The notes: generated by a model not told the origin, from the sequence alone. A stretch of DNA of 8,450 bases from Oscillospiraceae bacterium (GCA_019422905.1 JAHZCM010000029.1:1-8450); one strand, 5' to 3'; shown: positions 1-7,947, numbered from the stretch's first letter. Made by a program: numbers and translations.

Positions 1-195
1 GAATGGGGCATGGTCTGCCGTCCGATGAATGTCACGGTCCGCGCACAGGACAGGCACGGAAAGACTTTCGAGATGTCCGGCACGGAGCTGCTGGCGCGCG
101 CGTTCTGCCACGAGATCGACCACCTGAACGGTGTCTGTTTTACGGACCGGGCGAGCCGCATGCTCGATCCCGAGGAGCTGCAGCAGGAGGACTGA
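1..195 (+). CDS. def: Peptide deformylase, C-terminal part (5' end outside window)
   Basis: This is the last 64 codons of peptide deformylase, the metalloenzyme that removes the formyl group from the initiator methionine of nascent proteins at the ribosome exit. The reading frame is open from base 1. It carries the diagnostic HExxH metal site as HEIDHLNGV (the HEIDH codons are 109-123), preceded by a typical LLARAF helix. The second family motif, EGCLS with its metal-binding Cys, would lie just upstream, so the gene is cut by the window and not broken. The segment MVCRPMNVTVRAQD matches the strand where the family usually reads 'v.RP..v.v.a.D'. The tail after HLNGV is short, as is usual for Gram-positive deformylases. 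The ATG at 10 is internal, not a start. It lies 93 nt upstream of fmt, the gene for the opposing formylation step. Confidence 0.95.
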   Translation, partial: EWGMVCRPMNVTVRAQDRHGKTFEMSGTELLARAFCHEIDHLNGVCFTDRASRMLDPEELQQED

Positions 196-288
196 GACAT
201 AGCCTTTTGCGTGGTGACACACCGGATAGAGGGCGGAGCGCGGGGAAAAAACAAACTGCGCGCTTTGCGGAAAGGAAACATTGTAAGC

Positions 289-1203
289 ATGAGAATTGTC
301 TTTATGGGAACGCCGGACTTCGCGGTGCCGAGCCTTGAGGCCCTTCTTCGCCGCGGACATGAAATCGCAGCGGTTTACACGCAGCCGGATAAGCCGAAGG
401 GCCGGGGGCACAAGCTGCTCCCGCCGCCTGTTAAGGCGCTTGCGCTGGAGCGTGGGCTTTCTGTTTGTCAGCCCACGACGCTTCGGAGCGAGGAAGCCGT
501 GGAAGCGCTCCGCGCGCTTGCACCGGAGCTGATCGTCGTCGCGGCCTACGGCAAAATCCTGCCGCCCGATGTGCTCCACATTCCGAAATACGGCTGCATC
601 AACGTGCACGGCTCGCTGCTGCCGAAATACCGCGGCGCAGCGCCGATCCAATGGGCGGTGCTGAACGGCGAGAAGATCTCCGGTGTGACGATTCAGCGCA
701 TGGCCGAAGGAATCGACACGGGCGACATGCTGGCGAAGGCGGAGACCGGGATCGGCCCCGATGAGACGTCCGGCGAGCTTTTCGACCGCCTGATGGTGCT
801 TGGCGCCGAGCTTCTTGTCGATACCATCGACAAGCTGGATACGCTTGTGCCGGAGCCGCAGGATGAGGCGCTGGCGACCTACGCGCCGATGATTCAAAAG
901 GAAATGGGCGCGGTGGACTGGACGCAGCCCGCACAGGCGGTCCACAATCTGGTGCGCGGCCTGAATCCGTGGCCTGCGGCGTACTTTTCGATTGACGGCA
1001 AGCGCATGAAGCTGTACCGTACGCAGGTCATCCGGGCGCAGGGGATGCCCGGTACACTCACCGTGCTGGACGGCGAGATGACCGTTTTCTGCGGCGCGGA
1101 CGCCGTGCGGCTGACGGAGCTTCAACCGGAAAACGGAAAGCGTATGCGCGGCAGCGATTATTTGCGCGGCCATCCCATTGCAAAGGATATAAAGGTTCAA
1201 TAA
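289..1203 (+). CDS. fmt: Methionyl-tRNA formyltransferase
   Basis: The 304-residue product transfers a formyl group from 10-formyl-THF to Met-tRNAfMet for translation initiation. The N-terminal formyltransferase Rossmann domain begins MRIVFMGTPDFAVPSLEAL, as is typical. It contains the signature SLLPKYRGAAP (residues 109-119) and the catalytic triad N105, H107 and D143 (in GIDTGDML). The C-terminal tRNA-binding domain spans about 205-304 and includes RGLNPWPAAY. Length is normal (family about 305-315). I chose ATG 289 because it gives the family N-terminus and has AAAGGA at 271-276. The open frame runs back to a GTG at 211, but that would add 26 unconserved residues with no visible ribosome binding site. 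The stop is 1 nt before the rsmB start, implying a coupled operon. Confidence 0.97.
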   Translation: MRIVFMGTPDFAVPSLEALLRRGHEIAAVYTQPDKPKGRGHKLLPPPVKALALERGLSVCQPTTLRSEEAVEALRALAPELIVVAAYGKILPPDVLHIPKYGCINVHGSLLPKYRGAAPIQWAVLNGEKISGVTIQRMAEGIDTGDMLAKAETGIGPDETSGELFDRLMVLGAELLVDTIDKLDTLVPEPQDEALATYAPMIQKEMGAVDWTQPAQAVHNLVRGLNPWPAAYFSIDGKRMKLYRTQVIRAQGMPGTLTVLDGEMTVFCGADAVRLTELQPENGKRMRGSDYLRGHPIAKDIKVQ

Positions 1204-1204
1204 T

Positions 1205-2560
1205 ATGACGACTTCTTCGAGACAAACGGCGCTGTCGGCGCTGAACGACGTCACACAGAACGAGGGCTATTCCAATATTGTGATCGACAAGGCGATCCGC
1301 GCGGTGGGGCTTCAGCCGCGGGATGCTGCGCTGGCCTCCACGATTTTTTATGGGGTGCTCGAAAAGCGCATGACGCTGGATTATTATATCCGCCGCTTTC
1401 TCGTAAAGCCGCGGCAGAAGATGGATCAGACCGTTCTGAATATCCTGCGCATTGCGGCATACCAGATGGTGTACCTCGATAAAATCCCGGATTCCGCCGC
1501 GGTCAACGAGGCGGTGCTCTGTGCGGCGGCATATATGCGCGGGCGGTATAAGGGCTTTGTCAACGGCGTGCTCCGCAGCTTTGCAAGGGGGTGGAAGGAG
1601 GTTCCGCCGCCGGAAAGCGAGAGCATCCGGTGGAACATTCCGCAGGCGATCGTGGAGATCTGGAACAGGGACTACGGCCCCGAGCTGTGCGGCCGGCTGC
1701 TCGAAGCGATGTCGGAGCGCGCGAAGATTTATCTGCGCGTGAATCCGCTGAAAACGACGGTGCAGGCGTTTTGCGCGGCCTTGCCAAAGGGGGCGGCGGA
1801 GCCGGTCGGGGGCATTCCCGGCGCGGTATGCGTCCATGGAGCGGGCGACCCGACGGCTCTGCCCGGCTACCGGGACGGCGCATTCCATGTGCAGGATCTC
1901 TCCTCGCAGCTTTTGTGCGGTTTTGTCGATCCGCAGCCCGGGGAAGCCGTGGCGGACGTCTGCGCCGCGCCGGGCGGCAAGAGCTTCACGCTGGCGGAGC
2001 GCATGCAAAACAGAGGAAAACTCGATGCTTTCGATTTATATAAAGGGCGCGTCCACCTGATCCGCAAGGGCGCCGAGCGGCTTTCGCTTTCGGTGATCCG
2101 CGCTTCGGTGCGCGACGCAGCCGCAGGGGACTGCGCAGAGCAATATGACCGTGTGCTGTGCGATGTGCCTTGCTCCGGACTCGGTGTTATCCGCCGCAAG
2201 CCGGAGATCCGCTACAAAAAGCCGGAGAGCTTTGCGGGGCTGCCGGCGCTGCAATTGGAGATTCTCACGCATTCGGCGGCGCTTGTGCGCCCGGGCGGTC
2301 TGCTGTTTTATTCCACCTGCACGCTGCACAACGCGGAAAACGCCGCGGTTGTGGAGGCTTTTTTAAAGGAAAATCCGGCCTTTGAGCCGTATGCGCTGCC
2401 GCTTCACGGGATTTCGCATTCTGTTTTGGAGGAGCCTGCGCATATGCTGACGATGATGCCGATGGATTTCGGAGGCGACGGCTTTTTCGCGGCCTGTCTC
2501 CGCAGGAAAGAAAATGCGCCGGAGCAGAAAGGACAGGATCACAGGCTTGGGGAAAATTGA
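1205..2560 (+). CDS. rsmB: 16S rRNA (cytosine-967-C5)-methyltransferase RsmB
   Basis: This 451-residue SAM-dependent RNA methyltransferase (Sun/Fmu family) makes m5C967 (E. coli numbering) in 16S rRNA. An N-terminal NusB-like helical RNA-binding domain covers about residues 1-135 and includes the family-typical YYIRRFLVKP and VNGVLR segments. The Rossmann methyltransferase domain follows. SAM motif I is DVCAAPGGK at 251-259. Motif IV is DVPCSGLGVIRRKPEIRYKK from D320, with C323 in the PCSG position. Motif VI is STCT with the catalytic Cys C372. The ATG has AAAGG at 1191-1195. The last 16 or so residues (ENAPEQKG...) lie beyond where the family fold normally ends and read through the ribosome binding region of rlmN. 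They overlap rlmN by 14 nt, or 47 nt if rlmN starts at its upstream ATG. Confidence 0.96.
   Translation: MTTSSRQTALSALNDVTQNEGYSNIVIDKAIRAVGLQPRDAALASTIFYGVLEKRMTLDYYIRRFLVKPRQKMDQTVLNILRIAAYQMVYLDKIPDSAAVNEAVLCAAAYMRGRYKGFVNGVLRSFARGWKEVPPPESESIRWNIPQAIVEIWNRDYGPELCGRLLEAMSERAKIYLRVNPLKTTVQAFCAALPKGAAEPVGGIPGAVCVHGAGDPTALPGYRDGAFHVQDLSSQLLCGFVDPQPGEAVADVCAAPGGKSFTLAERMQNRGKLDAFDLYKGRVHLIRKGAERLSLSVIRASVRDAAAGDCAEQYDRVLCDVPCSGLGVIRRKPEIRYKKPESFAGLPALQLEILTHSAALVRPGGLLFYSTCTLHNAENAAVVEAFLKENPAFEPYALPLHGISHSVLEEPAHMLTMMPMDFGGDGFFAACLRRKENAPEQKGQDHRLGEN
2535..2538 (+). promoter_or_regulatory. Candidate ribosome binding site for the rlmN TTG start
   Basis: AGGA lies 8 nt upstream of TTG 2547, inside the rsmB 3' end. 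A stronger-looking GAAAGGA at 2527-2533 is 13 nt away. The competing ATG at 2514 has its own AGGA at 2504-2507, 6 nt upstream, so Shine-Dalgarno strength does not settle the start. Protein homology is what favours the TTG. Confidence 0.45.
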
Positions 2561-3590
2561 TATCAAATCCATGCACCTTGAGGAGTTGCGGGCGGCCTTC
2601 CTGGAGCGCGGCCTGCAAAAATACCGGGCCGAGCAGGTTTACCGGTGGCTGCACCAGCGGGGAGCCGCGTCCTTTGATGAAATGACGGACCTTTCCAAGG
2701 CGCTGCGCACATCGCTGGCGGAGGATTTTGAGATCCGGAATACGGAGATCGCCATACGCCGCGTTTCAAAGCTGGACGGCACGGTCAAATATCTTTTTCG
2801 CCTGAATGACGGCGAGATGATCGAATCGGTTCTGATGCAGTATCAGCACGGGTATTCGATCTGCATTTCCACGCAGGTGGGCTGCAAAATGGGCTGCACC
2901 TTCTGCGCAACGGGCAAGAGCGGTTTCTCTCGGGATCTTACGCCGAGCGAAATGCTCTCGGAGATTCAGACGGCCCAAAAGGATCTCGGCACGCGCATTT
3001 CGAATGTCGTGCTGATGGGCATGGGCGAGCCGCTCGATAATTATCAGAATGTTTTAAGGTTTTTGGAGCTTGTTTCGTCAGAAAACGGGCTTAATATTGG
3101 TATGCGGCACATTTCGCTTTCCACCTGCGGGCTGGTCGATAAGATCTACGACCTTGCGGACCGAAAGCTGCAGCTAACGCTTTCCGTTTCGCTGCATGCG
3201 CCGAACGACGAGATCCGGAGCCGCACGATGCCGGTCAATAAAAAATGGAACGTGGAGGAGCTGCTCAAGAGCTGCCGCTACTATTCCGATGTGACCGGCA
3301 GGCGGATTTCCTTTGAATATGCGATGATCAGCGGCGTCAACGACAGCGACGCATGCGCAGTGGAGCTTGCTTCGCGGCTCAGGGGGATCATCAGCCATGT
3401 AAATCTGATCCCGGTCAACGACGTGACCGGGACGGGCTACCGCAAAAGCGGGGAGGACAGATTGAGAAAGTTTACGGCTATACTCGAAAAAAAGGGTATA
3501 ACCGCTACGGTCCGGCGAACGCTCGGATCCGATATTGAAGCGTCCTGCGGCCAGCTCCGCAGACGCAACGAGCAAGGAGGAACCCTATAA
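2547..3590 (+). CDS. rlmN: Dual-specificity 23S rRNA A2503 / tRNA A37 C2-methyltransferase RlmN
   Basis: This radical-SAM enzyme methylates C2 of A2503 in 23S rRNA and A37 in some tRNAs, by a ping-pong mechanism using a methyl-cysteine. With the TTG start the product is 347 residues, a usual family length. The 4Fe-4S motif Cx3Cx2C is C113, C117 and C120 (CKMGCTFC). The two mechanistic cysteines are C106 (in CISTQVGC) and C334 (in DIEASCGQL). The SAM-binding GMGEPLDNY segment is present. I prefer TTG 2547 because MGKIDIKSM matches the usual clostridial RlmN N-terminus. ATG 2514 would add 11 residues (MRRSRKDRITG) that look like out-of-frame rsmB sequence. That ATG remains a real alternative because it has a reasonable ribosome binding site. 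The stop shares its last base with the start of the phosphatase gene (TAATG). Confidence 0.93.
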   Translation: MGKIDIKSMHLEELRAAFLERGLQKYRAEQVYRWLHQRGAASFDEMTDLSKALRTSLAEDFEIRNTEIAIRRVSKLDGTVKYLFRLNDGEMIESVLMQYQHGYSICISTQVGCKMGCTFCATGKSGFSRDLTPSEMLSEIQTAQKDLGTRISNVVLMGMGEPLDNYQNVLRFLELVSSENGLNIGMRHISLSTCGLVDKIYDLADRKLQLTLSVSLHAPNDEIRSRTMPVNKKWNVEELLKSCRYYSDVTGRRISFEYAMISGVNDSDACAVELASRLRGIISHVNLIPVNDVTGTGYRKSGEDRLRKFTAILEKKGITATVRRTLGSDIEASCGQLRRRNEQGGTL

Positions 3591-4321
3591 TGTATGCTGT
3601 GTGCAAAACCGACATTGGTCAGGTCCGCACGACAAACCAGGACGTCTGCCGCTGCGGAGCCTTTGCGGACGGCGGCGCATGGACCGTGGTATGCGATGGC
3701 ATGGGCGGCGTGAACGGCGGCAATATCGCCAGCGGCGTGGCCTGTGACGCGATTGTCCGCGTGCTGGAGGAAACCTATACTCCCGGGATGGAGGAGAGCG
3801 CCGTGCGTACGATGATGCTTTCGGCGGTGGCGGAGGCCAACACTGCCGTGATGCGCCGTGCACAGGAGGATCCCGCGCTTTACGGCATGGGTACCACCGC
3901 CGTTGTCGCGATTGCCGCGGGCGGCGTGTTGCATGTTGCCCATGCGGGCGACAGCCGGTGCTATCTCAAGACGGAGCTCGGCATCAAGCAGGCGACGACG
4001 GACCATTCCTACGTACAGCAGCTTGTGGAAAGCGGCGCGATCACCGAGGACGAGGCGCGCATTCATCCGCAGCGCAACCTGATTACCCGCGTTGTCGGCG
4101 TGCACCCGGATCTGGAATGCGACTACGGCTGCTACGTCTTTGAACCGGGCGATTTGGCGATTTCCTGCACGGACGGCCTGAGCAATTATCTGGAGCGCGA
4201 TACGCTGCTGTTCTTTATCAGCAATTACCAGGGAGATCAGCTCGTGGATGAGCTGGTCCAGTACGCCAACAGCAAGGGCGGAAGCGATAATATTACGGTC
4301 GCCGTCATCGAGAACCGCTGA
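3590..4321 (+). CDS. stp: PP2C-family Ser/Thr protein phosphatase (PrpC/Stp)
   Basis: This 243-residue cytosolic, metal-dependent phosphatase would remove phosphates from PrkC and PrkC substrates. Motifs in order: GQVRTTNQD (10-18, family GxxRxxNED with Q for E), VCDGMGG with metal ligands D36 and G37, MGTT, HAGDSRCYL, the flap region ending in NLITRVVG, CTDGLS with D195, and GGSDNITV with D233. All expected metal ligands are present, so it should be active. Length is typical of the compact bacterial PP2C. A strong AAGGAGG sits at 3574-3580, 9 nt before the ATG, and the start overlaps the rlmN stop by one base. The kinase gene follows after 24 nt, which is the standard phosphatase-kinase pairing in Firmicutes. 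The gene is called prpC in Bacillus and stp in other genera. Confidence 0.96.
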   Translation: MYAVCKTDIGQVRTTNQDVCRCGAFADGGAWTVVCDGMGGVNGGNIASGVACDAIVRVLEETYTPGMEESAVRTMMLSAVAEANTAVMRRAQEDPALYGMGTTAVVAIAAGGVLHVAHAGDSRCYLKTELGIKQATTDHSYVQQLVESGAITEDEARIHPQRNLITRVVGVHPDLECDYGCYVFEPGDLAISCTDGLSNYLERDTLLFFISNYQGDQLVDELVQYANSKGGSDNITVAVIENR

Positions 4322-4345
4322 GTTCGGTGCGAAAGGAGAAAAGAT

Positions 4346-6406
4346 ATGGATAAATATATTGGAAAACGTCTGGACGGGCGCTATGAGATACACGAGCTGA
4401 TCGGCATGGGCGGCATGGCCTATGTATATCGTGCTTATGACAAGATTGAAAACCGCTGGGTGGCTATCAAGATCTTGAAGGAGGAGCTCTCGGACAACAG
4501 CGATTTTCTCCGCCGCTTCCGCAACGAATCCAAGGCGATCGCGGTGCTCTCGCATCCGAATATCGTCAAGGTTTACGACGTGAGCTTCGGTGACCGCATC
4601 CAGTACATCGTTATGGAGTTCATCGACGGCATCACGCTCAAGCAGTACATCGAGCAGCAGGGCGAGTTGAAATGGCGTGAAGCGCTGTACTTCACGGTGC
4701 AGATCCTGCAGGCGCTGCAGCACGCGCACGAAAAGGGGATCATCCACCGGGATATCAAGCCGCAGAATATCATGCTGCTGGAGGACGGTACCATCAAGGT
4801 GATGGACTTCGGCATCGCCCGGTTTACGCAGGCGGAGACGCAGACGATGACCGACAAGGCGATCGGCTCCGTGCACTACATTGCGCCGGAGCAGGCGCGC
4901 GGCGGCTATATCAACGATAAGGCGGACATCTATTCGGTCGGCGTCATGCTGTATGAAATGCTGACCGGTCAGCTGCCCTTTGTGGCGGACAACGCCGTTT
5001 CCGTTGCGATCATGCAGATGCAGGCGGAGCCGACGCCGCCCACGCGCATCAATCCCTCCATCCCGAAGGGACTTGAGGAGATCACGATGCACGCGATGGA
5101 GAAAAACCCGGCGCAGCGGTTTCCCTCGGCGGCCGATATGCTGGAGGATGTCGAGCGCTTCCGCCGCAATCCGGAGATGACGTTTAATTACGGCGAACAG
5201 ATGGATCACGCCTATGCGCGCGGCACGGATATTTACGATGACGTCCGCTCCGCGCCGCAGAAATACAACGACAATTACGAGTATGAGGAGGAGTATGTGC
5301 GCTCAAAGAACGGCGCGCGCGCTTCGATGATCGTGACGGGTATTGTGGCGGCCATCGTCGTTATCGGTCTTGTCGTCGGCGGTATTTTTGTTTGGAATTA
5401 TTTCCGTCAGGCAGCGTCGGAAACGGCTTCCGATGAGGTCATCCTGCCGAATTTCGAAGGAAAGATTTACGAGACGGAGATCAAGGACAATCCCGACTAC
5501 GCCGACTTTGAATTTGAAATCACGATGGGCAATGTGCCCAGCAAGGAAACCGGCGTTGTGCTGAAGCAGTCCCCGCAGGCCGGCATGTCCGTGAAAAAAG
5601 GAAAGACGGTTGAACTGACGGTCAACGGCACGCTGGAGCAGGTGATCGTCGAAGAGACGAAGGGCGATAAGCAGCAGGATGCTTACGACAAGCTCGAGGC
5701 CTTGGGGCTGCGGCCGAAAATTCAGGCCGTGACCGACGATGAGACGGCGGCCGGCTATGTTGTGCGCACCGATCCGGCTGCAGGTACAACGGTCACGACG
5801 GGTACGACGATTACGATCTATGTCAGTTCCGGCCCCTCCAAGGAAACCGTGACGGTGCCTGAAGTGGAGGGATCCACGCTCTCAGTGGCGGAAGGCGATT
5901 TGACGGCGAGCGGACTGGTCCGCGGCACGATCACCTACGATGACAAGAGCGATAAGCCGGAGGGCACGGTTTTGTCGTCAGATCCGGAAGCCGGCAAAAA
6001 GGTGTCGAAGGGCTCGGCGGTCAACCTTGTGGTCAGCTCGGGCAAGGGAGCGGAAAAGACCGTGTATTACGATATTCCGCTGCCGAGCGGCGTCTCCGAG
6101 GATCTTGTGATGAAGATTTATGTGGACGGCGAGCTGTTTGACTCCCGCACGGTGAATCCCTCGGTTTCCGCGTATGCCGGCGCGAGCTTTACGGGCACAG
6201 GTCGGGCCAGCCTGACCATCCGCCTGAACGATCAGGATTATATCTCCGCGGAAATCAATTATGAGACGGAGAGCATCGACGTCCATTCGCAGCTGCCGTT
6301 CGCAACGCCGACGCCGGAGCCGACTCCGACCCCGACGCCGGAGCCGGCCGATGAGCCGGGAGGCGGCGAGGAGGGCGAGCCGAACGGGGCGATTACGACG
6401 CACTGA
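4346..6406 (+). CDS. prkC: Membrane Ser/Thr kinase with PASTA repeats (PrkC/StkP family)
   Basis: This 686-residue Hanks-type kinase senses muropeptides or lipid II outside the cell and phosphorylates cytosolic targets in wall synthesis, translation and germination. Kinase domain, about 10-275: P-loop GMGGMAYVY (20-28), ATP-binding K42, catalytic HRD with D136, DFG with D154, then a Thr-containing activation loop (TQTMTD) before GSVHYIAPEQARGG. A charged juxtamembrane stretch rich in Tyr, Glu and Asp precedes one membrane helix (about 328-353), with the C-terminus outside. Three PASTA repeats fall at about 363-428, 430-496 and 499-566. A beta-rich, Ig-like domain covers about 571-646, as reported at the C-terminus of B. 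subtilis PrkC. An unusual acidic Pro/Thr tail (653-686) ends the protein. All catalytic residues are intact. AAAGGAG at 4332-4338 sets the ATG. It pairs functionally with the phosphatase upstream. Confidence 0.97.
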   Translation: MDKYIGKRLDGRYEIHELIGMGGMAYVYRAYDKIENRWVAIKILKEELSDNSDFLRRFRNESKAIAVLSHPNIVKVYDVSFGDRIQYIVMEFIDGITLKQYIEQQGELKWREALYFTVQILQALQHAHEKGIIHRDIKPQNIMLLEDGTIKVMDFGIARFTQAETQTMTDKAIGSVHYIAPEQARGGYINDKADIYSVGVMLYEMLTGQLPFVADNAVSVAIMQMQAEPTPPTRINPSIPKGLEEITMHAMEKNPAQRFPSAADMLEDVERFRRNPEMTFNYGEQMDHAYARGTDIYDDVRSAPQKYNDNYEYEEEYVRSKNGARASMIVTGIVAAIVVIGLVVGGIFVWNYFRQAASETASDEVILPNFEGKIYETEIKDNPDYADFEFEITMGNVPSKETGVVLKQSPQAGMSVKKGKTVELTVNGTLEQVIVEETKGDKQQDAYDKLEALGLRPKIQAVTDDETAAGYVVRTDPAAGTTVTTGTTITIYVSSGPSKETVTVPEVEGSTLSVAEGDLTASGLVRGTITYDDKSDKPEGTVLSSDPEAGKKVSKGSAVNLVVSSGKGAEKTVYYDIPLPSGVSEDLVMKIYVDGELFDSRTVNPSVSAYAGASFTGTGRASLTIRLNDQDYISAEINYETESIDVHSQLPFATPTPEPTPTPTPEPADEPGGGEEGEPNGAITTH
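6308..6346 (+). repeat. 15-nt direct repeat pair in the prkC Pro/Thr tail
   Basis: CCGACGCCGGAGCCG occurs at 6308-6322 and again at 6332-6346, separated by 9 nt (24-nt period). It encodes the repeated PTPEP units of the PrkC tail. Because the period is a multiple of three, copy-number change would lengthen or shorten the tail without a frameshift. Confidence 0.85.
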
Positions 6407-6415
6407 GGCGAATCT

Positions 6416-7318
6416 ATGTGTTCTGAAAAAACAGGGCTGGTTTTGAAAGGAATCGGCGGCTTTTATTACGTGCAGTGCGGGGATAAGGTGTATGCCTGCC
6501 GTGCCCGGGGAAAGTTTCGCAAGGATCGGATTTCGCCGTACGCGGGCGACCGCGTGCGGTTTGCGGCCGATGAAAACGACGAGGGCTATCTTGCGGAGAT
6601 TCTGCCGCGCCGGAATTTTCTGGTGCGGCCGCCGCTCGCAAATCTCGATAAGCTCTTCATTGTTTCCTCCGTCAGCGATCCGCAGCCCAGCACGCTGATC
6701 ATCGATAAGACGGTCGCGGCGGCGGAAATCAAGGGAATCGAGCCGGTGCTCGTGTTTACAAAGACAGATCTGGACGACGCGGCGCCGCTGCGCGGGATAT
6801 ACGGCGATATCGGCATACGGGCCTATTTCGTGTCGTCGTCGGACGGCACCGGTATCGATGCGCTCCGCCCGGAGCTTTCCGGCTGCATCTCGGCCTTTAC
6901 CGGGAATTCCGGCGTGGGAAAGTCCACGCTGCTCAACCGGCTGCTGCCGGAGCTGGTGCTGGAAACCGGCGAGATCAGCAAAAAGCTCGGGCGCGGGCGG
7001 CACACGACGCGCCACGTGGAGCTGTATCCGGTGGAGGACGGCTACGTGGCGGATACGCCGGGCTTTTCCACGATGGATATCGAGCGGTATGAGCTTTTCC
7101 GCAAGGAGGAGCTGCCGGGCGGCTTCCGGGAATTTGGACCGTATCTCGGCAAATGCCGCTTTACTTCCTGTTCGCATACCTGTGAAAAAGGCTGTGCGGT
7201 GCTGGCGGCGGCTGAGGCGGGCAAAATTTCCCGCTCGCGGCTGGAAAGCTACATCGCCATGTACAATGAAGTGAAGGATATAAAGGAGTGGCAGTTATCA
7301 AAGACAAGAAATGTATGA
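6416..7318 (+). CDS. rsgA: Small ribosomal subunit biogenesis GTPase RsgA
   Basis: This 300-residue circularly permuted GTPase (YjeQ/CpgA) checks late 30S subunit maturation and leaves when GTP is hydrolysed. An N-terminal OB-fold (about 1-70) binds rRNA. The G motifs come in permuted order, as the family requires: G4 TKTD (115-118), G1 GNSGVGKST (163-171, K169), the switch I region with TTRHVELY, and G3 DTPGF from D213. The C-terminal zinc finger has C247, C252, H254 and C260 (Cx4CxHx5C). The ATG is 9 nt after the prkC stop, with a weak GAGGCG at 6405-6410, so translation probably depends on coupling. The 3' end overlaps thiN by 31 nt. Its place behind prkC fits B. subtilis, where CpgA has been reported as a PrkC substrate. 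That link is known from Bacillus and is not shown here. Confidence 0.96.
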   Translation: MCSEKTGLVLKGIGGFYYVQCGDKVYACRARGKFRKDRISPYAGDRVRFAADENDEGYLAEILPRRNFLVRPPLANLDKLFIVSSVSDPQPSTLIIDKTVAAAEIKGIEPVLVFTKTDLDDAAPLRGIYGDIGIRAYFVSSSDGTGIDALRPELSGCISAFTGNSGVGKSTLLNRLLPELVLETGEISKKLGRGRHTTRHVELYPVEDGYVADTPGFSTMDIERYELFRKEELPGGFREFGPYLGKCRFTSCSHTCEKGCAVLAAAEAGKISRSRLESYIAMYNEVKDIKEWQLSKTRNV

Positions 7319-7947
7319 TTATCGGCTCCGTGCCGTTGGCCTCCGACCGGGTTTTCAGGGAATTTGACCCAAAGGAGCATTATGTGATCTGCGCGGACGG
7401 CGGCTACGATACTGCCGTGCGGTTTGGCATTCAGCCGGATCTTGTGATCGGAGATTTCGACTCGGCGAAGCGCCGTCCGCCGGAAAGCATCCGCACGCTG
7501 GTGCTCCCGGTTCAAAAGGACGAAACCGATACGATGAGCGCGGCGATGGTCGGGTTTAAGCTGGGCTTTACGTCGTTTGTCCTTGTCGGCTGTCTTGGCG
7601 GGGAGCGCTTCGACCATTCGGTGGCGAATCTCAACGTACTGCTGTATATCACGAACCGCGGGGGGAGCGGTGTGCTTTGCACCGAGGACACGAAAGTTTT
7701 CGTCCTGCGCGGCGGGCGCATCGTGCTGACGGAGCTGAAAGGCGCGACGGTCTCCGTTTTCCCGTTTGACGGCACCTCCTGCAATCTCACCTATTCGGGC
7801 CTTGAATACCCGCTCTACCAGAAAAACCTCACGGCGGGCGCCACGCTGATGGGCGTGAGCAACCGGATTGTGGAGGATTCGGCGGAAATCCGCGTCAATA
7901 TCGGCTGCGCGCTGATCGTGCTTTACGCGCCGCAGGAAGAGAAGTAA
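7288..7947 (+). CDS. thiN: Thiamine pyrophosphokinase
   Basis: The 219-residue enzyme makes the cofactor thiamine pyrophosphate from thiamine and ATP in the cytosol. N-terminal catalytic domain: CADGGYD (D37), GDFDS (55-59), the metal- and substrate-binding QKDETDT (76-82), then GGERFDHS. The C-terminal beta domain includes GATLMGVSNRIVED, near where thiamine is bound in the family. Length matches ThiN/YloS. I chose GTG 7288, which has AAGGA at 7274-7278 and gives the usual few residues before the first strand (KKCMIIGS). ATG 7315 would instead make a 4-nt ATGA overlap with the rsgA stop, but starts inside the first strand and lacks a close ribosome binding site. rpe, which usually separates rsgA and thiN, is absent. 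A downstream spoVM-like gene matches the Bacillus neighbourhood. Confidence 0.94.
   Translation: MAVIKDKKCMIIGSVPLASDRVFREFDPKEHYVICADGGYDTAVRFGIQPDLVIGDFDSAKRRPPESIRTLVLPVQKDETDTMSAAMVGFKLGFTSFVLVGCLGGERFDHSVANLNVLLYITNRGGSGVLCTEDTKVFVLRGGRIVLTELKGATVSVFPFDGTSCNLTYSGLEYPLYQKNLTAGATLMGVSNRIVEDSAEIRVNIGCALIVLYAPQEEK

Noticed and set aside
238..263. GCGCG/CGCGC inverted repeat in the def-fmt gap
   Set aside because: Only 5 bp with a 16-nt A-rich loop in GC-rich DNA and no T-run; likely chance.
211..288. 26-residue N-terminal extension of Fmt from GTG 211
   Set aside because: No ribosome binding site at 211 and the extra residues are not part of the family; ATG 289 gives the canonical MRIVFMGTP start.
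3..338. 111-codon + strand ORF over the def-fmt junction
   Set aside because: Out of frame with both def and fmt, and its product is Arg/Gly/Pro-rich without motifs.
1058..2008. 316-codon ORF on the - strand
   Set aside because: Antisense to fmt and rsmB, low-complexity Arg-rich composition and no known domain.
3437..5209. 590-codon ORF on the - strand
   Set aside because: It lies opposite rlmN, stp and prkC, which all have intact catalytic motifs. Its product is rich in Arg, His, Ala and Leu with no recognisable domain, the usual antisense shadow in GC-rich coding DNA.
5978..7177. 399-codon ORF on the - strand
   Set aside because: Mirror of prkC and rsgA in a codon-aligned antisense frame; Arg/His/Ala-rich, no motifs, no ribosome binding site evidence.
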